DNA of 64,000 nt from Opisthorchis felineus (lineage: Eukaryota; Platyhelminthes; Trematoda; Opisthorchiida; Opisthorchiidae). The notes under the pieces are model-generated. The model made no database searches. It saw nothing but the letters and a program-made list of their open reading frames with translations, and was not told the origin of the DNA. The stretch's first letter is position 1, and every line of letters begins with the position of its first letter. The stretch covers positions 742,319 to 806,318 of the forward strand of contig SJOL01006656.1 in assembly GCA_004794785.1 (NCBI GenBank), written 5' to 3'. Below, piece after piece: positions 26,601-39,600 of the stretch. Position numbers and translations under genes: made by a program.

Positions 26601-27911
26601 TTTTCCACTGAGTCCCGAATACAGACACATAGGTATTTTCTTACTTTAGAGGTGATATTCATACAACCAACAAATTCCTGAAAAATAGGTGTTGTAACGT
26701 TTCAGGTCTCCAGTTGAACCACTCAGTCGACTCAGCCAAACTTTCTAACAAAACGGGTACGGGGCAGATAACGCACAAAGATTGTATCAAGACGTGGGTT
26801 CTCCATTGTATCACAATGTATCGGTCATAAGTGAACTGAAAACGTTGTGCCAGGTGGGCGCAATATGAAAAACCCTGCCTCTTCACTTGCCACTAGGCCA
26901 CCAAATGGGCATTAGTATGGTTCCCGAAAAGTTGAATATCGCTTCATACCAGATATCAGAAAGCACAATATAAGTTTTGCGGTTGATACCTTTGGGCTTT
27001 TCAGTTTCAAGGTCAGCATGGTGAGTTGGATCTGAACTAACCTCGTTGACATGTTTTTGACTACACTTAGAAGACTTAAATGCGGACTTCCAAGAGGAAT
27101 TCTGATCTGTCCTCATTGACTTAATTAACTAGTACACTAGATTCAGAAAGAAATAAACGTGCTTTTCATGTTTTTTTACATGCAAATTGCCGGGTCATGA
27201 GATGAAAATTGATTTGAACACTCAGTACCCTAAGACCTTCCGAGTGCTATCTCTGAAATAGAAAGCCGATAGTTTACTTCATAGGCTTGCATGGACACGG
27301 CAAATCCACCTGCTTAAGCCTCAACTTCATGCTCGAGATCAACGCGTGTGCTGCATGTTCCCTCGAAACCCTTGACGTCACATTATGGATAACTCACAAA
27401 TGTTCATGCCGCACTCAAAGAAATACCCGCGCATATAAAATGAATAGGTGAATAGGTGGAACATTTTGGGTTGAGTGAGGTTACACCAAGTAATTATCAA
27501 TTATTTATGTTCACTGATTAAATGTAGAATGATCGGTTATATAATCTATCGTTAGCCCAGAAAGCCTCGGTGTGCACACCCGAAATGCCGGATTGTGCGC
27601 CTGCATGCATGACCTGAAGGTCAAAAGGCTAGTTGGGGACAAACTCCTTCAATGTGGGCACAGAAACGTTCTGTCTTCACACTCTCATGACTGCAAGAGC
27701 AAGGTCAATTGACTGCAACAAACCCACTGTAGCGAGACCGGCTAAAACTCGGTCGAAAAATAGTAGGTGTTCTATGGATCGCACGATGGCCGCGAAGTAT
27801 GGAAACACTCGACTGAACCGACCACTGTTCTATTCAAACGCATGACATGACACAAGTGCCACGAACGATACGTCTGTGGAGACCTCAGAACACCTGACGA
27901 ACTGACGGCCG
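23650..27911. other. No gene or known repeat recognised
   Basis: Interior of the large inverted repeat. Only chance-length ORFs are present. Confidence 0.5.
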
Positions 27912-29233
27912 TAGCTCATATTTCGCCTGACAATAGAAACGGCAGAAGTTCTTGCCCCGGTGCCGCTCACGCAAAATGAGCCGGCTTTTCGTTGTAATGG
28001 ACAACCAAAGGCAGATAATGGTGCCATATGGTAGCGCATGTTTAGAAAATGCGATTACTATCGCAATGACGCTGAGCGTCAGTTCAGTACAACTAACTGT
28101 AAGATGCGGTTAGTAACAGAATAGAATGTTCCGGACAATAATGAGGTAAATGGCACAGCCAATGCATCATTATGGACGAATATTCCCACATGAAGTCTCC
28201 ACGAGCCAAAATGAAAATTCGAAATGATAGCAAAGAAGCGGAACAGTGTGCACTAGAACATCAAGCAGGAACATTGGATTCTAACCTGCATAAGTTGCAA
28301 CAACGACGGTGGGAAGATTAGGGAAACCGACGGAAACCCTGGTCTGTTTTTCACATCACAACACAAATCAGTCTACACCCACACAACGAGGTCTGTCAGA
28401 TCAAAAGTAAGTCGTTACGCGTTTTCTCGCACCAAAGATAAAGTTAATTTGAGTGTCTGAGGAGATGTTCTGGCACCAAAACTAAGGGACCATTGTACGG
28501 ATATCGTGACCCGCATGTAGTGTCATCAGTATCCAGTGTTATTTCTGGTAGCCCCATCATATGGGCAATTCATGCTTTCGCAATAGAACAATTCTTGGAG
28601 GCATCCTGAAGAGTTATCACCGAGCTTACGCAGACACGAGCATCTTTTGCGTAGTTTAGGATGAATTATGGGAAAATGTGCCTAGAATGAGTGTTCCAGG
28701 AAAGGTGAAGATAATGCGATCGTCTGGTTGTTTTAGGTGGCCGTGAACTGTCATGTCCACATTGAAGATGTGCAATTATGTGATGAGTAAACCAACCGTT
28801 TATACGGGCTTTGTTAGAGTGTTAACGACAAAATGTTTAGTGATCGAACATCTCCTGGAAACAGAGGACTCAACGATGCGCTGTTTACGTCCGACCAATT
28901 TATCGTGCTTAGTGACTATGAGGTGCACGATTTCTTCTGGGTCCATCCGTCACCCAAGTGATTTATGTCTACTGCATTTACTATCGATTGGGCACACGCA
29001 AATACATGCATGAATGCTGAAGAGTGTGCAACTTCATTTATGTAGATGATAACTCCATTTGAACTGTATTTGGCACGCCTGATGTTCGAATGTGGGGATT
29101 CGCTTTTTGGTTATTAATCAATGACCAGTTATGCTCCGGATATGAACACAACATCAGTATGTTTGAGTCGACTGAATGGTGGTATTCCGATTCTGGTTTC
29201 CGTTAGTGATTGTGCAGATCAGTTAAGACTAAA
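27912..29233 (-). repeat. Large inverted repeat, right arm (about 1.3 kb)
   Basis: Partner of 15964-17250, separated by 10.7 kb. ORFs in the arms, such as the one at 28753-29013, are mirrored in both but carry an in-frame insertion in this arm and match no family I recognise. Confidence 0.9.
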
Positions 29234-29387
29234 TGAATGTGAATTCCGGAAGTTGTTTGACTGTTGTTTTCTATTTGTGTGATTGCCTTTAAGTCTGATC
29301 AACTTCGTAAATTGCTCGCTTGGCCTGACGAAGGTTTTGTGTCAAAAGCGAAAGGTTACCCAGCAACGTCTCTGAAACTATTAGCCT

Positions 29388-29478
29388 GGAAACATCACAA
29401 ACGAGAGATTCAGCTGGTTTCCAGGTCAGTCTCTCGCAAAACCAAATGTGCTTGCAAATGAATGTATTTCGCTATTAG
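29388..29478 (+). repeat. Fragment of the hammerhead-like repeat
   Basis: CACAAACGAGAGATTCAGCT leads into GGTTTCCAGGTCAGTCTCTCG and AAATGAATGTATTTCGCTA. It parallels 34125-34210 of the dimer. The ribozyme part is absent. Confidence 0.6.
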
Positions 29479-32334
29479 CAATCTGTTACAGTGAGAAATG
29501 AGTCATATCCATCCCTGTATCATAATTAGCCTCGATCATACCTAGCAGACGACCTTTAAACAACAGGTGTCAAATTAACCTTCAAGTGTAGGAAGAAATT
29601 CTATGAAGTACCTCGAAGTAAATCGATTCGTATGTGAAAAATACTATCCAATCATGGATCGTTCGACAGAGTGTAAATAAAGGTTAATGCAATGTATACT
29701 GTCATGCTTCACAGAATGTCTTATTCGGTTGGTTAGTTGTATATGATTCATTGAAGTACTTTAGCTACATATTGTTCGTTCTTGCTCAGCGAATCATTCT
29801 GTTTCTTGTCATATGTGAAGGAACTCTCTAACCGGTTTATTTCCCTAGGGGGGAAGTTCACCGTAACGGAATACCGATAAAGCTACACTCCTCATAGCTC
29901 GCATGTGATTCTAATCTAGGTGGCAATATAAGGAAGCTAAAAACGTAATTGTATGATGTAGGACCTAGGATAAGGCCAGAGAGTGTGTATATATTGACTG
30001 ATGTCCACTCACAAAAACAAATGTTTGCCAGTGCAAATCTCTAAAGAAAAGCGAAAAATAGGTTTACGATCTGCCTGCGTATGATTCAGGGAGGGGTAAT
30101 GCTCTAAAATAGCGAGTTAAGATTTCTCTCCAAAACAAAAAATGATCCACACCATCAACGAACCCCAAGCCAAAGCTTTTAGCAGTACTGCGAAGAAGCT
30201 TTCGGTTGAAGTCGGTTCAGGTTCGACTTATACCATCAGAACTATTCACTGTCACCACTCGAAGCGCATTTAATTGAGCGGTTCATCCACGTTCTACCTT
30301 GTTGTCTACTTCAGAGGCGAATACACACAAACTTTCGGCAGTAATATTCAACCCCCCCACCTTCACATATTACGAACGTGAGGTGTTTCAAAAGATTTAT
30401 TTATTTCCCTGAACACTTCATCTGGTGAGAAGTTTTGTGGTGAACTAACTATACCTTTCACAGCTACTGTCGTCAGTCTCATCTGATCACTTTCGCGACT
30501 GTGCGCCGAATTTCCTGTCCGCCGCGTATAACATGACCTACTGTAATATTATTACAACAGTACTGAATCCATTCATTTTTCGAGCAATCCTTCGTTTGTT
30601 AATCTTGACGCCAGTCATGTAATAATCTGAGCAGACATGAGCATATAGGTAAGTGAACATTTCATCATTTGCTTACAGGTCTGGTCTAACTGCTGACGGA
30701 GTAGAAAATACGTATATTTACACTATTAAAAAGTTGCACCTCCGTGGCCCTTTAGCCTTTTGCATTCCACATCAGGTTATCTATAAAATAACTTTACTTC
30801 CAAAACTCACTGTAAAAGACAATTAGGCTATAATGGGTAATTCGAGGTGTTTTACCAGCTTGTCAGAGATGAGGGTGGGTGTTGGCATCATCACGTAATG
30901 TGAAGTGTCAGCTAAATTTCCTGATGATCTACGTAGACAGATGACAATTTCACTTGCTGCTCTGGTCTATTGTAGCCTGATGTTCACCGTTCGAAGAAAT
31001 ACAGGCAAAGTTATCACTGGTTGTAGAAATTCCAACAATATGTGCTGCTGGTACTGTGCTGTTCAAACGACAATTATCGGCTCATATTACTTGTGAGTTA
31101 AGGCTGAAACGCGTTTATCGATCTGTATACAGTTTTTATTTGCAAGAAAGAACCAAACTGCGTGTTTCACTTCGCAGCTATCTCCACTTTATATCATAGT
31201 CGTAACTGGAACATTGCACTTTGATAAATTTCCTGTCACTATACGGCGCAAATTAGTTAGGCCTATTCTATTTGGCGGCGATCAGGAGGTTATGTCAATA
31301 TTTTCTGATGGGGATATTGCATCACGCTGAGGCTCAGCCCCGTAAAATTGTTCGTTAAGCCCTGGAGCGCACTTGTAGAAGAACACTGTGGATGAGATTG
31401 ACGGTTCTTCTAGCGTGATCTGGTGAACTAGAAACTGTAGTGACCACGGCTAATCAGTTACAAATCAAGTGGCTGATGAAGAAGTGTTCTGCGTTCTCAG
31501 AATCCTCAAGACAATCTTACCGCTCAGCAATGGACCACATCCAATTCCCGGTGACTTGTGGACACTACTTGGATGGGACATCTCACCACATATACAAGAC
31601 TAGGCATGAAGATTCAACCTTTCGAACATTTTGGGACACTTATAAACTTCTGCCCCGTCACCACGATGTGGCCCATTGCAAACAACACTGATTCACACTG
31701 GAGAGGATTCACATTGCACGCTATTTTGGTGGGTCGTGAAGTTTTATTTACCTCTATAGGCATTTAAACAGGATGACAAACAGAGCACACTCAGATTTCT
31801 GGTAGTGTACATAGCAATGGTATATGTTTATTGCAACCGGAAGCCACGTACTACCCAATTACCATAAGTTTAACGCATTAGCAACCTGAGTCGTGAAACC
31901 TGTCTGATTCCAGCGAGTTCAGTTCCATTACGGTAGTGAATATCTGCCCAATAGCAAAACAAATAGCTTCAGAAGAACCCACTTAGTTTACAGTCAAGCC
32001 CGACTCCCTGTTCTCCAAGTTGTGAACAGTTTGACCATCAGCAGCGAATAATATCATCATCAAAACTGCCAAACACACTTGCCTCTTAAAAGCGGGAACA
32101 ATGATCTATATTTTGAATTGCTTGGGCATGAAAGTGAAGGCACACACCAATCGTAAGGCTGCAGAAGACTTCCCGACATCTCACCAATAGTTTTGTCTTC
32201 CTTCGGTCTGATCAGGTAGGCACAGCTCCAGAGTTTCCGTCAAATATATGTTCTATCTGAACAATAAATTGTTTCAGACTGGCGAGTTACAGCCACTTAC
32301 AAATGAAGTTGGTGTTAACGGGGGACTCAGCATT
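29479..32334. other. No gene recognised
   Basis: Short overlapping ORFs only. Confidence 0.5.
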
Positions 32335-32500
32335 CTTCGAACAAATGGGCTGCACGAAGGGTGTCTCACGTTTCAGTTTGTAAGACATTCGAGGTGTATT
32401 TTTCAGTATATTTTCTTGATGGAAAAGACCGCTCATGAGAATATGATGAACCATTGATTCAGCTGGGGTTAATTTGAGTCTCCAGGTAGCAGCTACGTGA
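32335..32500. repeat. Rearranged fragments of the hammerhead-like repeat
   Basis: At 32340-32425 the minus strand repeats the ATATCTCGAAT..GTGAGAC..GTGCAGC block. At 32453-32485 the plus strand has GATTCAGCTGGGGTTAATTT and GAGTCTCC. The two pieces are in opposite orientation, as at 33.9 and 53.5 kb. Confidence 0.5.
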
Positions 32501-33972
32501 TTCGAGAACAAATGCCTTTTACCAAATGAGTAGATTAATTTCCTCACAAACTTCAGTCGGCAGAAGATCGCTACATTTATTCCAGTTCAATCTAATGAGT
32601 GTTCAGAAAAGTTGTCATTCCGTCGAAGAATGCTTTGACGTCATCTAGTAAGAGTGAGTCGGAGAAGTATAGACAATTCTTTGATGCCGTGGGCATGCTA
32701 CTTCACTGCTTGACAGTTGTTTTGCTAGTACTGTCTCTAGGTAAGCTTTATGTTCCTGTCCCTCAGCCCTTAAATCCTGGCGAGCACCATGAACATATAG
32801 TGTCATCCGAAATGGTCCATTGAGGCAGTGAGAACAGGAACATCAGACATATTTTCCGTTCTGTCTCAATTCAGTGGTCCATCGAGGAACTAGACAAAAT
32901 AGGCATTGTAAACGGGCACAAATAACTGAACCTTCTAATCATTTGTGGATGGAGATTGTGCGCTCTGTACGATCAAGTAAATGAGGGAATTTTATCTAAG
33001 CGTGTCGCTCCAGCGCTGAGTGAAAAAATCACTAATGGCCATTTTCCAATGGTTCAAATATAGCCTCATAATAGGGTAGACAATGGCGTGAGCCGTCACG
33101 GCCTGAAATCTTTTGTTGCTCGGGAAGGCAGGATTGCCCTGTTCAAGAGCTTTGTTTATTTGGAATTCTGTGGAGAACCGCAAAAACTAGTCACTAATTT
33201 ATCTTTCCCGCCCCACCCTCGCGAGATTACTGTCTTGAAAGATGGGCTTAAGAGTTAAAAGTGATAAGTGTGCTGTTTACCTCTAGGATTTTGGCTCTCC
33301 CTAGGACTCGAAAAAGACCTTAAAAACGTACTGTAGTGCACGAAATTTGTATAAGGCTCTCTACGATTCTCTCAGGGGACTTTCCGCTGTGTGATCTGGA
33401 AAACTTGGAATATGCAGAGCCCAACCGAGGATGTTATCAGTCACCCGTTACATTTGCTTTCACAACACTCGCCCAATTCAACAATTCTATCCGCAGTATC
33501 ATCCATCCTAATATCACCACCTTATGTCCAATCACATGCGATAGGGTTTTCATCCTTGCAACGATGGTTACTTTCCTGGTACAACTGAATTTGTCTGCTT
33601 TCCATAGAGCGATAGATAGTACTCGTGACATTTGAGCGATGTTTCACTTACGTATGGGCCAAAACAACTAACTGTTCAACCATTTGATTAAGCACAGATT
33701 GTCACATGATTCAGCAGTCTGGCATTAGAACAAGAACAAGTAGAACCTTACTGTGGTTTGGGACTGGATGAAGATGAAATGGCAACAAAAAGAGTCAACA
33801 GAAAAACGGCAGCAAGTAGTTTCCATCTAAATCATCGAGGATATTAGCGAAATGCACTCATTTTCATACCAGTTCATACCAACTCACCTGGAACCCAGCT
33901 GAATCTTTCGTTTATAGTGTTTTAGGTTCAAGTAGAGCATAAAGTTGACGGAAACTCCGGGATTGCGCCTAC

Positions 33973-34004
33973 CTGAGTCCCAAGAAGGACGGTCGTGGGC
34001 TGTC
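33973..34004 (+). ncRNA. Hammerhead-like core with both core strands deleted
   Basis: This is the first unit of the 300-bp dimer. Stem II is perfect (GTCC/GGAC around CAAGAA), and GTGGGCTGTC with the GTC triplet is retained. But three bases of CTGATGA and the whole GAAA strand are missing. It is recognisable only by comparison with the copies at 34273 and 53696. Confidence 0.5.
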
Positions 34005-34272
34005 GAAGAGTTTTCAGAAACCTTATGAATAGTGAATTACGTCTGTATAAAATATCGCGATACCTCGAATTTCGCGCCGACTAAAACATGAGGCGGCCTA
34101 GTGCAGCACATTCAGTTGCTCAAAAACATCATAAACGAGTGATTCAGTTGGGTTCCAGGTGAGTCTCCCGTCAAACCCAAATTGGTATGTAAATGAGTGT
34201 ATTTCGCTAATTTCATGCAATTTGGGTTCAAGTAGAACATATGGTTGACGGAAACTCGGAAATCGCACCTAC

Positions 34273-34313
34273 CTGATGAACCCCAAGAAGGGCGAAAGAG
34301 GTCATGGGCTGTT
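34273..34313 (+). ncRNA. Hammerhead-like core, best preserved copy
   Basis: An intact CTGATGA lies at 34273-34279. Stem II CCC/GGG (81-83 with 90-92) encloses loop CAAGAA, GAAA is at 34294-34297, and GTT stands at the expected cleavage triplet (34311-34313). The first stem II pair is A.C, and C15.2 is G after GAAA, which weakens stem III. All single-stranded core residues are present, but the flanking pairs are decayed. Confidence 0.6.
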
Positions 34314-34952
34314 GAAGAGCTTTCAGCAACATTATGAGTAGTGTATTGCTTCCATCCAGAATATCCTTCAAGATAACAAGACTACAGTAGCTATTAGTAT
34401 AAGAGGGGCTCAATCGACAATAAGTAACAGAAAACGCATTTAGCCTCCACGAGTTACTGGGCCAGCACGTTTGCTTGTTGAGGGCAAAATAACTGATGAC
34501 CTATTTGCAAAACTCGGAATACGTGTAAATGTGTGAAACAATTCGTCACCGCTCAAGCATCAGGCGCGGAAAATTAAGGTGGGTAAGGATTCACGTCACC
34601 TGAATAGATGAATAAAATATAAGAAAAAGTTAAAACGGGAATGCAGATGTAGAAAGACCGCGTTTTATTTAGTTGAAATAACTGTGTCTCTTTTCTTCTC
34701 CACTAAATCAAGCCCTGAAAATGGTCGACCAGTTATATTAAGTTGGACTTAGACTACTAGAACCTTGAGAGTGTTCTTCTGCATTGCGTGTACTGGCGTG
34801 GTCCTAACGTGGTAATACATTAACACATTCTCTCTGTCACGTGCAATCTTGACCAATATTTCGGGGGATTCGAGTGTTGAATCGGTCAGCAAACATTCTG
34901 AATCTTACATCTATTCAGGAGATCTGGGACATCGTGTTTATGTAGGTATACT

Positions 34953-34969
34953 ACACACACACACACACC
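34953..34969 (+). repeat. AC dinucleotide microsatellite
   Basis: An uninterrupted run of AC, 17 nt. Confidence 0.95.
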
Positions 34970-36562
34970 ACAGTATGACAAAAAACATGAGTCGACGATT
35001 TTCCAGATCATTAGGAACGAAAGGCTCGTGTACTTCTATTCTCGATGCCTTCCCAGTGTGGTATTAAAAATAGGTTAAGTGCTGCAGTCTAAACATACGT
35101 ATTCTTCTCCGAAGCTTCGAGACATTTCAAGTAATCTCCAAGGATCAGTTACTATTCGAAGATGGTAGTGTCCCTTTCGAGGGAGCCCAGGGAGAGTCAG
35201 AAAAAATAAGGTAGCCTTATAAGGGTGATTTGAACAGGCCTAGTTTGCAGGACTGCAAATCCATATTCCTGTTTTCATTGACTTTTTGGGCAACACTTAG
35301 TCGGTTATTTTTAAAAATTCGTTACTTGATTTCATATGTTTACGTCCTGTTTGGTCATCTGTGACTCAGCAGGCCGAATCGGTCCCTCGTAGCGCGAAAA
35401 CCACACGATGATGTCATAATGTAAGCTGGATCGCTTCAGTGACAAAACGCAGTAAAACACCGGTGAAATTCACCTTGTCTGGAAAGCTTGTCACAAACCA
35501 GTATAATGCAAACTATAGGTTCATGCTGCATACGACGGGCGCTAACTGATAAGAGCAACGTATCTACCAAACGCATGCCAATGCATTTGTTGAGTCGGGT
35601 ATTGTCAGTAAAAGTGGTCGACTTTTTTAAGAATTCAATTTTGACTTGGAAAATAAATATTACACGTGCCCTACTTACTTTATAGGACCACAGAAATCCG
35701 ACTGCGTGCGCCGTTTTAGGCGAAGGCAGCCGCTGAATATTTTATAATTGAAGCACTAACTCCGTCATGTGATCCAGCCACATCTTCAGAAGTGTATACT
35801 CGTTTACACTGCATTTCGGTATGTTGGTGTTTCACCGGTTCTCACGTGTAGCTGCGTGTGTGCGCAAATTTGGTGAAGGTCGTATGGGACAAGCTAGCCA
35901 ATCAACATACAAATTTTCACAAATTTCACCGGCTTTGTCGTTACTTCTCCATATTGTTTTCCTCTCTTCGTAGTTCATAGGGTGCTCTGGCAACAAGCAA
36001 AAACATATTTAAAATAAGCTAGGAATCCGAGGTATCCTTTCTGAATTTCTCGGTTACTCACGTCAAAATAATCACATCTGCGTTGTGGATCACAGAATTT
36101 CACCAATATCTTTTCCGTTTTTCACAATACCGTTTGTTGTGTTTCGTATGACTTTTCGATTTTTTTCACTCATTCCCGAACCTGTCGTTGAACAGAAGCT
36201 GGAATATTACGTACGATCTCGAGGATTTAAAGCTGTTGTGAAATCCCTGCACAAATTCCTCCCCACCGTGGCTAAAAAACGAATTTCGTCGTAACAGAGA
36301 GGTGGTCATGTTTAGGAGAAATGTGAAAGCTACGCATTCTGCAGACGCACATAATCATACCGTTGAATAAGGGGAGTACTGTACTATGGAAACGATATTT
36401 TCGACATCCACAGACTACGACATACTCAACAACAAGACTTGCCCATACCATCAAAACCCTCCAGCAGTTTCCAACAACTTCAGTTGTTGTTCGGCCATTC
36501 AGAATCGCATGGAACAAAAAACACAGGTTTATTTATTAGGCACGACACGAGACAATGAATGT

Positions 36563-36685
36563 GGGGGGGGGGTTCTGAGTAGGACCTGTGGATAAGAATC
36601 GCACATCAACAGCACAACATCAGTTTCCAACAATGGTGCTTCGCTGCCGTACAAGGACCACACAACAAAGAGTGTGTGTGTGTGT
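36563..36685 (+). repeat. G10 homopolymer and GT microsatellite
   Basis: G10 at 36563-36572 and (GT)7 at 36672-36685. Confidence 0.9.
36598..36660 (-). repeat. Terminal fragment of the RTE 3' UTR
   Basis: CAGCACAACATCAGTTTCCA and GGTGCTTCGCTGCCGTACAA parallel 53260-53302 and 40883-40923. Only the last 60 bp or so of the element is present. Confidence 0.55.
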
Positions 36686-39600
36686 TCCAATTTCCCCATT
36701 CGTCGTAGTATGTGGTGCACACCTGGAGGAGGTAGCGTCTGATTGCACACTGGACATTATGTGCACATGGTCCCTCGTGTACAGAATTGGGCTAGTTCAA
36801 CGGTCCGTAATGAAACCAATGACAGGGGACTAGTACGTCACCCGGATAGGCACGTGGTAACTGTCAGTCTATGCATTCAGACCTGGATACATTGGACATG
36901 ACAAATGGGGTTCGCTGTGACCTGCTCCATTGAACGGCTCCGGCAAGTAAAGACTTGAGTATATAACTAGTTACGCGTAGCTTTTGTGTCTTTTTGGCTG
37001 AGAAATAAGATCCTTCCTGAGTTTTCCCCATTTTGTCAACATTTTCAGTTCTTGCAGAACTGCTCAGAAATGACTGTTTTTGCTTATTACTCGTAGAATA
37101 AGAGTAGCAGGAGGAAAAGGTGAACTGTAAGTTTCACAGCACCACGGGATGACAGATTTCCGCAGATAATATATCCTAACCGGAGCATCCGTCAAATGAG
37201 CACGATCACTCGTAGCCACATAAGGCAAGCATGCACCGCTGTGTTTAGAAGTGAATCCTTCAACTTTAATCAAACATCTTAAATTTCGAAAATGCGGTCG
37301 CTCACAAAACATCATTCATATAATTCGGAAGGGCACAATAACCAATCGAGAGAAATGTTAAACAAATTAGGAAAACAACATTTTGAAGGGACTAAACTCT
37401 CATATCAATTTCAACCGGTTATTTGTAGGAGGAGAGCTAACTGTTGATAGAAAGTGAGGCCAAAGATAGGTGAAAAGGCCTGATGGGTGATCATCAAGCC
37501 ACAAAACCTCAGCCTGGTTAGCTTCCATCTTATGTGAATCCTGAATGCGCCCACCTGTGACACAGAACCCAAGTCCATACATTGGTGCAGCCGAGTAGAT
37601 TGAGGAATGTGATAGGGTGGGCTGTGATGTCATTACTTGCTAACAGTCAAAGTGTACCTATTTTGCATGTAACCGGGATTTTGACTAATATCGCCAGAGC
37701 CAGGCTTGTAGAAGGCAGACAGAACGAAATGGGGAAAGTCTAGTTGGTCTTCCTCTATAACGCATACTGCTATGCCAATGAGTCAACCGCGGTACAGGAG
37801 CTATGACGAACCCCAACTTATTAGCCAGCCTAGGGTGGCATGTAATCCCCTTTTTACACGAGGAATGCACCTAGATGACAGGAACTTTCCCATTAAGCCT
37901 AGATCAACTGTGACTTTTACGTGGTTGCCATAGCAAGGTATCAAATTGAAAAAAAAATCATCTGGGTAACAGGAATCAATGTTACACGATAATCCTGGTA
38001 GCAGCTATCGGCCGATACATCTGATGAGCAGTTTTTTACGCCGCAGGACACATGCTTTCAAAATACAAGGGATCCGGTGTGACTTTGTTGCATGAGGTGT
38101 TCATTGGAATAATCCGGTAAAGTAGGCGACCAAGATGGAAGTGCCCGAAGAACAGCAGATCCGAATTTCACACAGCAAGAATATCAAGTCAGATTTTAAA
38201 AAAATAAAGTTAGCAACACTGTTGCCTGAGAGGCAACTTTACCCCGAAGAAAGGCCATGGAAAATACAACAAAACACTATATTTTCAGTGACCAGATGGC
38301 GATTTTGATTAGTATAACGTACCGATGCAGTCCTCTCCACTCTTTGCCTGGTTGAATATCCTTAAACATGCTAGATAAAGATCCCAAACCCTACCGTTGT
38401 GACTCAGTATGCCTTGAACATACTCTTGAATTGCCAAGTCAAGCAACGAGCTAAAGTTCCTCCTTGCTGGTCTCATTCAGCCAAGCGCTGACTGACTGAC
38501 GCATGTCAGCTGGCCAGTCCCGATTCTGCTGCCGGGACCGTATGGGGTTTTAAGCTAATTATGAGAATCACTTGGACCTAGAAGCAACCAAGAGCACATA
38601 GATTTAGCTCACAGATGAGACTAAGCTTACTCGAGCAGTTTGCTGTGAACAGAATACCGAAACATATGTCCAGGAGAGTTCAGCACAAGTTACATTAATT
38701 TACGTCAGGAGAAAATCAGCCGAAGATTACCGAATATTTCGTTAAAAAAATCCTTTTCTGGATCTCCTGACGTGGTACACTGACGTTAGACCCCACATAC
38801 ACCTCCCCGATGAGGGTCTATCCGTAGAAAAAGACAAACTGTCATTTGTCCTGTTTTATTGTGATGTTCTCTGATCAGAGGTCATTCCAATAATGAACCG
38901 CCCGCCTGCATCTTCTGGGCGAAAGGTGTAGGCGAGAGAATGATACAGGACAACTCGGTGATGGACACCTCCCGCTGTCGAGAGCTTGGTTATGTTTCTT
39001 CCCATGAATGTAATAGACTGACCAAAACGTAATCGTTACCTCAACCCATTAGGAACTTTTGGAGCATACTAGCACACCGAATATGCACGTGCACAAGAAA
39101 ACATGATTACAAGACTGAGCAAGGAGAATGGAGAAGACTCGGTCAAAATGTTAACCAAACCCTAAAATTATGACAAAGTGATCCACATACGCTTCGAGGC
39201 GAAAAGCTGGAGTAAACCACAGAGATCTGCGGATCTGATGGCACCCAGGGCTGGTCTTATTGTTTAGTAAAACATGTTTCCCAATTTCTTGTTGATTTCG
39301 CAACAATCCATCCAAAAGATACTCAGGTAGGTTACGAATTCGGATTCTAATGGGTCACAACACCTACTGATCAAATAGCGCTCAATTTTTCTACTAGTAT
39401 CGTAGATAATTTCATGGCATGCTTATCGGTATCGTTGAGACTTCGGACCACATGAAACTGAGAAAATCAAGATGACACCTACATTTTAGCGCAATGGAGC
39501 AACAGTGTATCTGTAACGCGGGGACTTGTAGTGTTGTTTCCAGACGTTATGACCTGTCAAAGATGCGTCCTACAGTAGGATCACAAGAGCTATGAAGAAA

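Larger units (their letters stand above)
33885..34345 (+). repeat. Tandem dimer of the hammerhead-like repeat, 300-bp period
   Basis: GGTTCAAGTAGA occurs at 33925 and again at 34225. The downstream cores begin at 33973 and 34273, so the period is exactly 300 bp. Each unit carries GTTGACGGAAACTC, the core, GAAGAG..TTTCAG and TATGA(A/G)TAGTG. A short inverted piece of the same repeat (CCTGGAACCCAGCTGAATC) abuts the left end at 33889. Tandem units of a ribozyme-bearing repeat are typical of Penelope-like terminal repeats and retrozymes. Confidence 0.72.

Noticed and set aside
38019..38040. CTGATGAG as another hammerhead
   Set aside because: No GAAA strand or stem II follows. The same applies to CTGATGAG at 53754.
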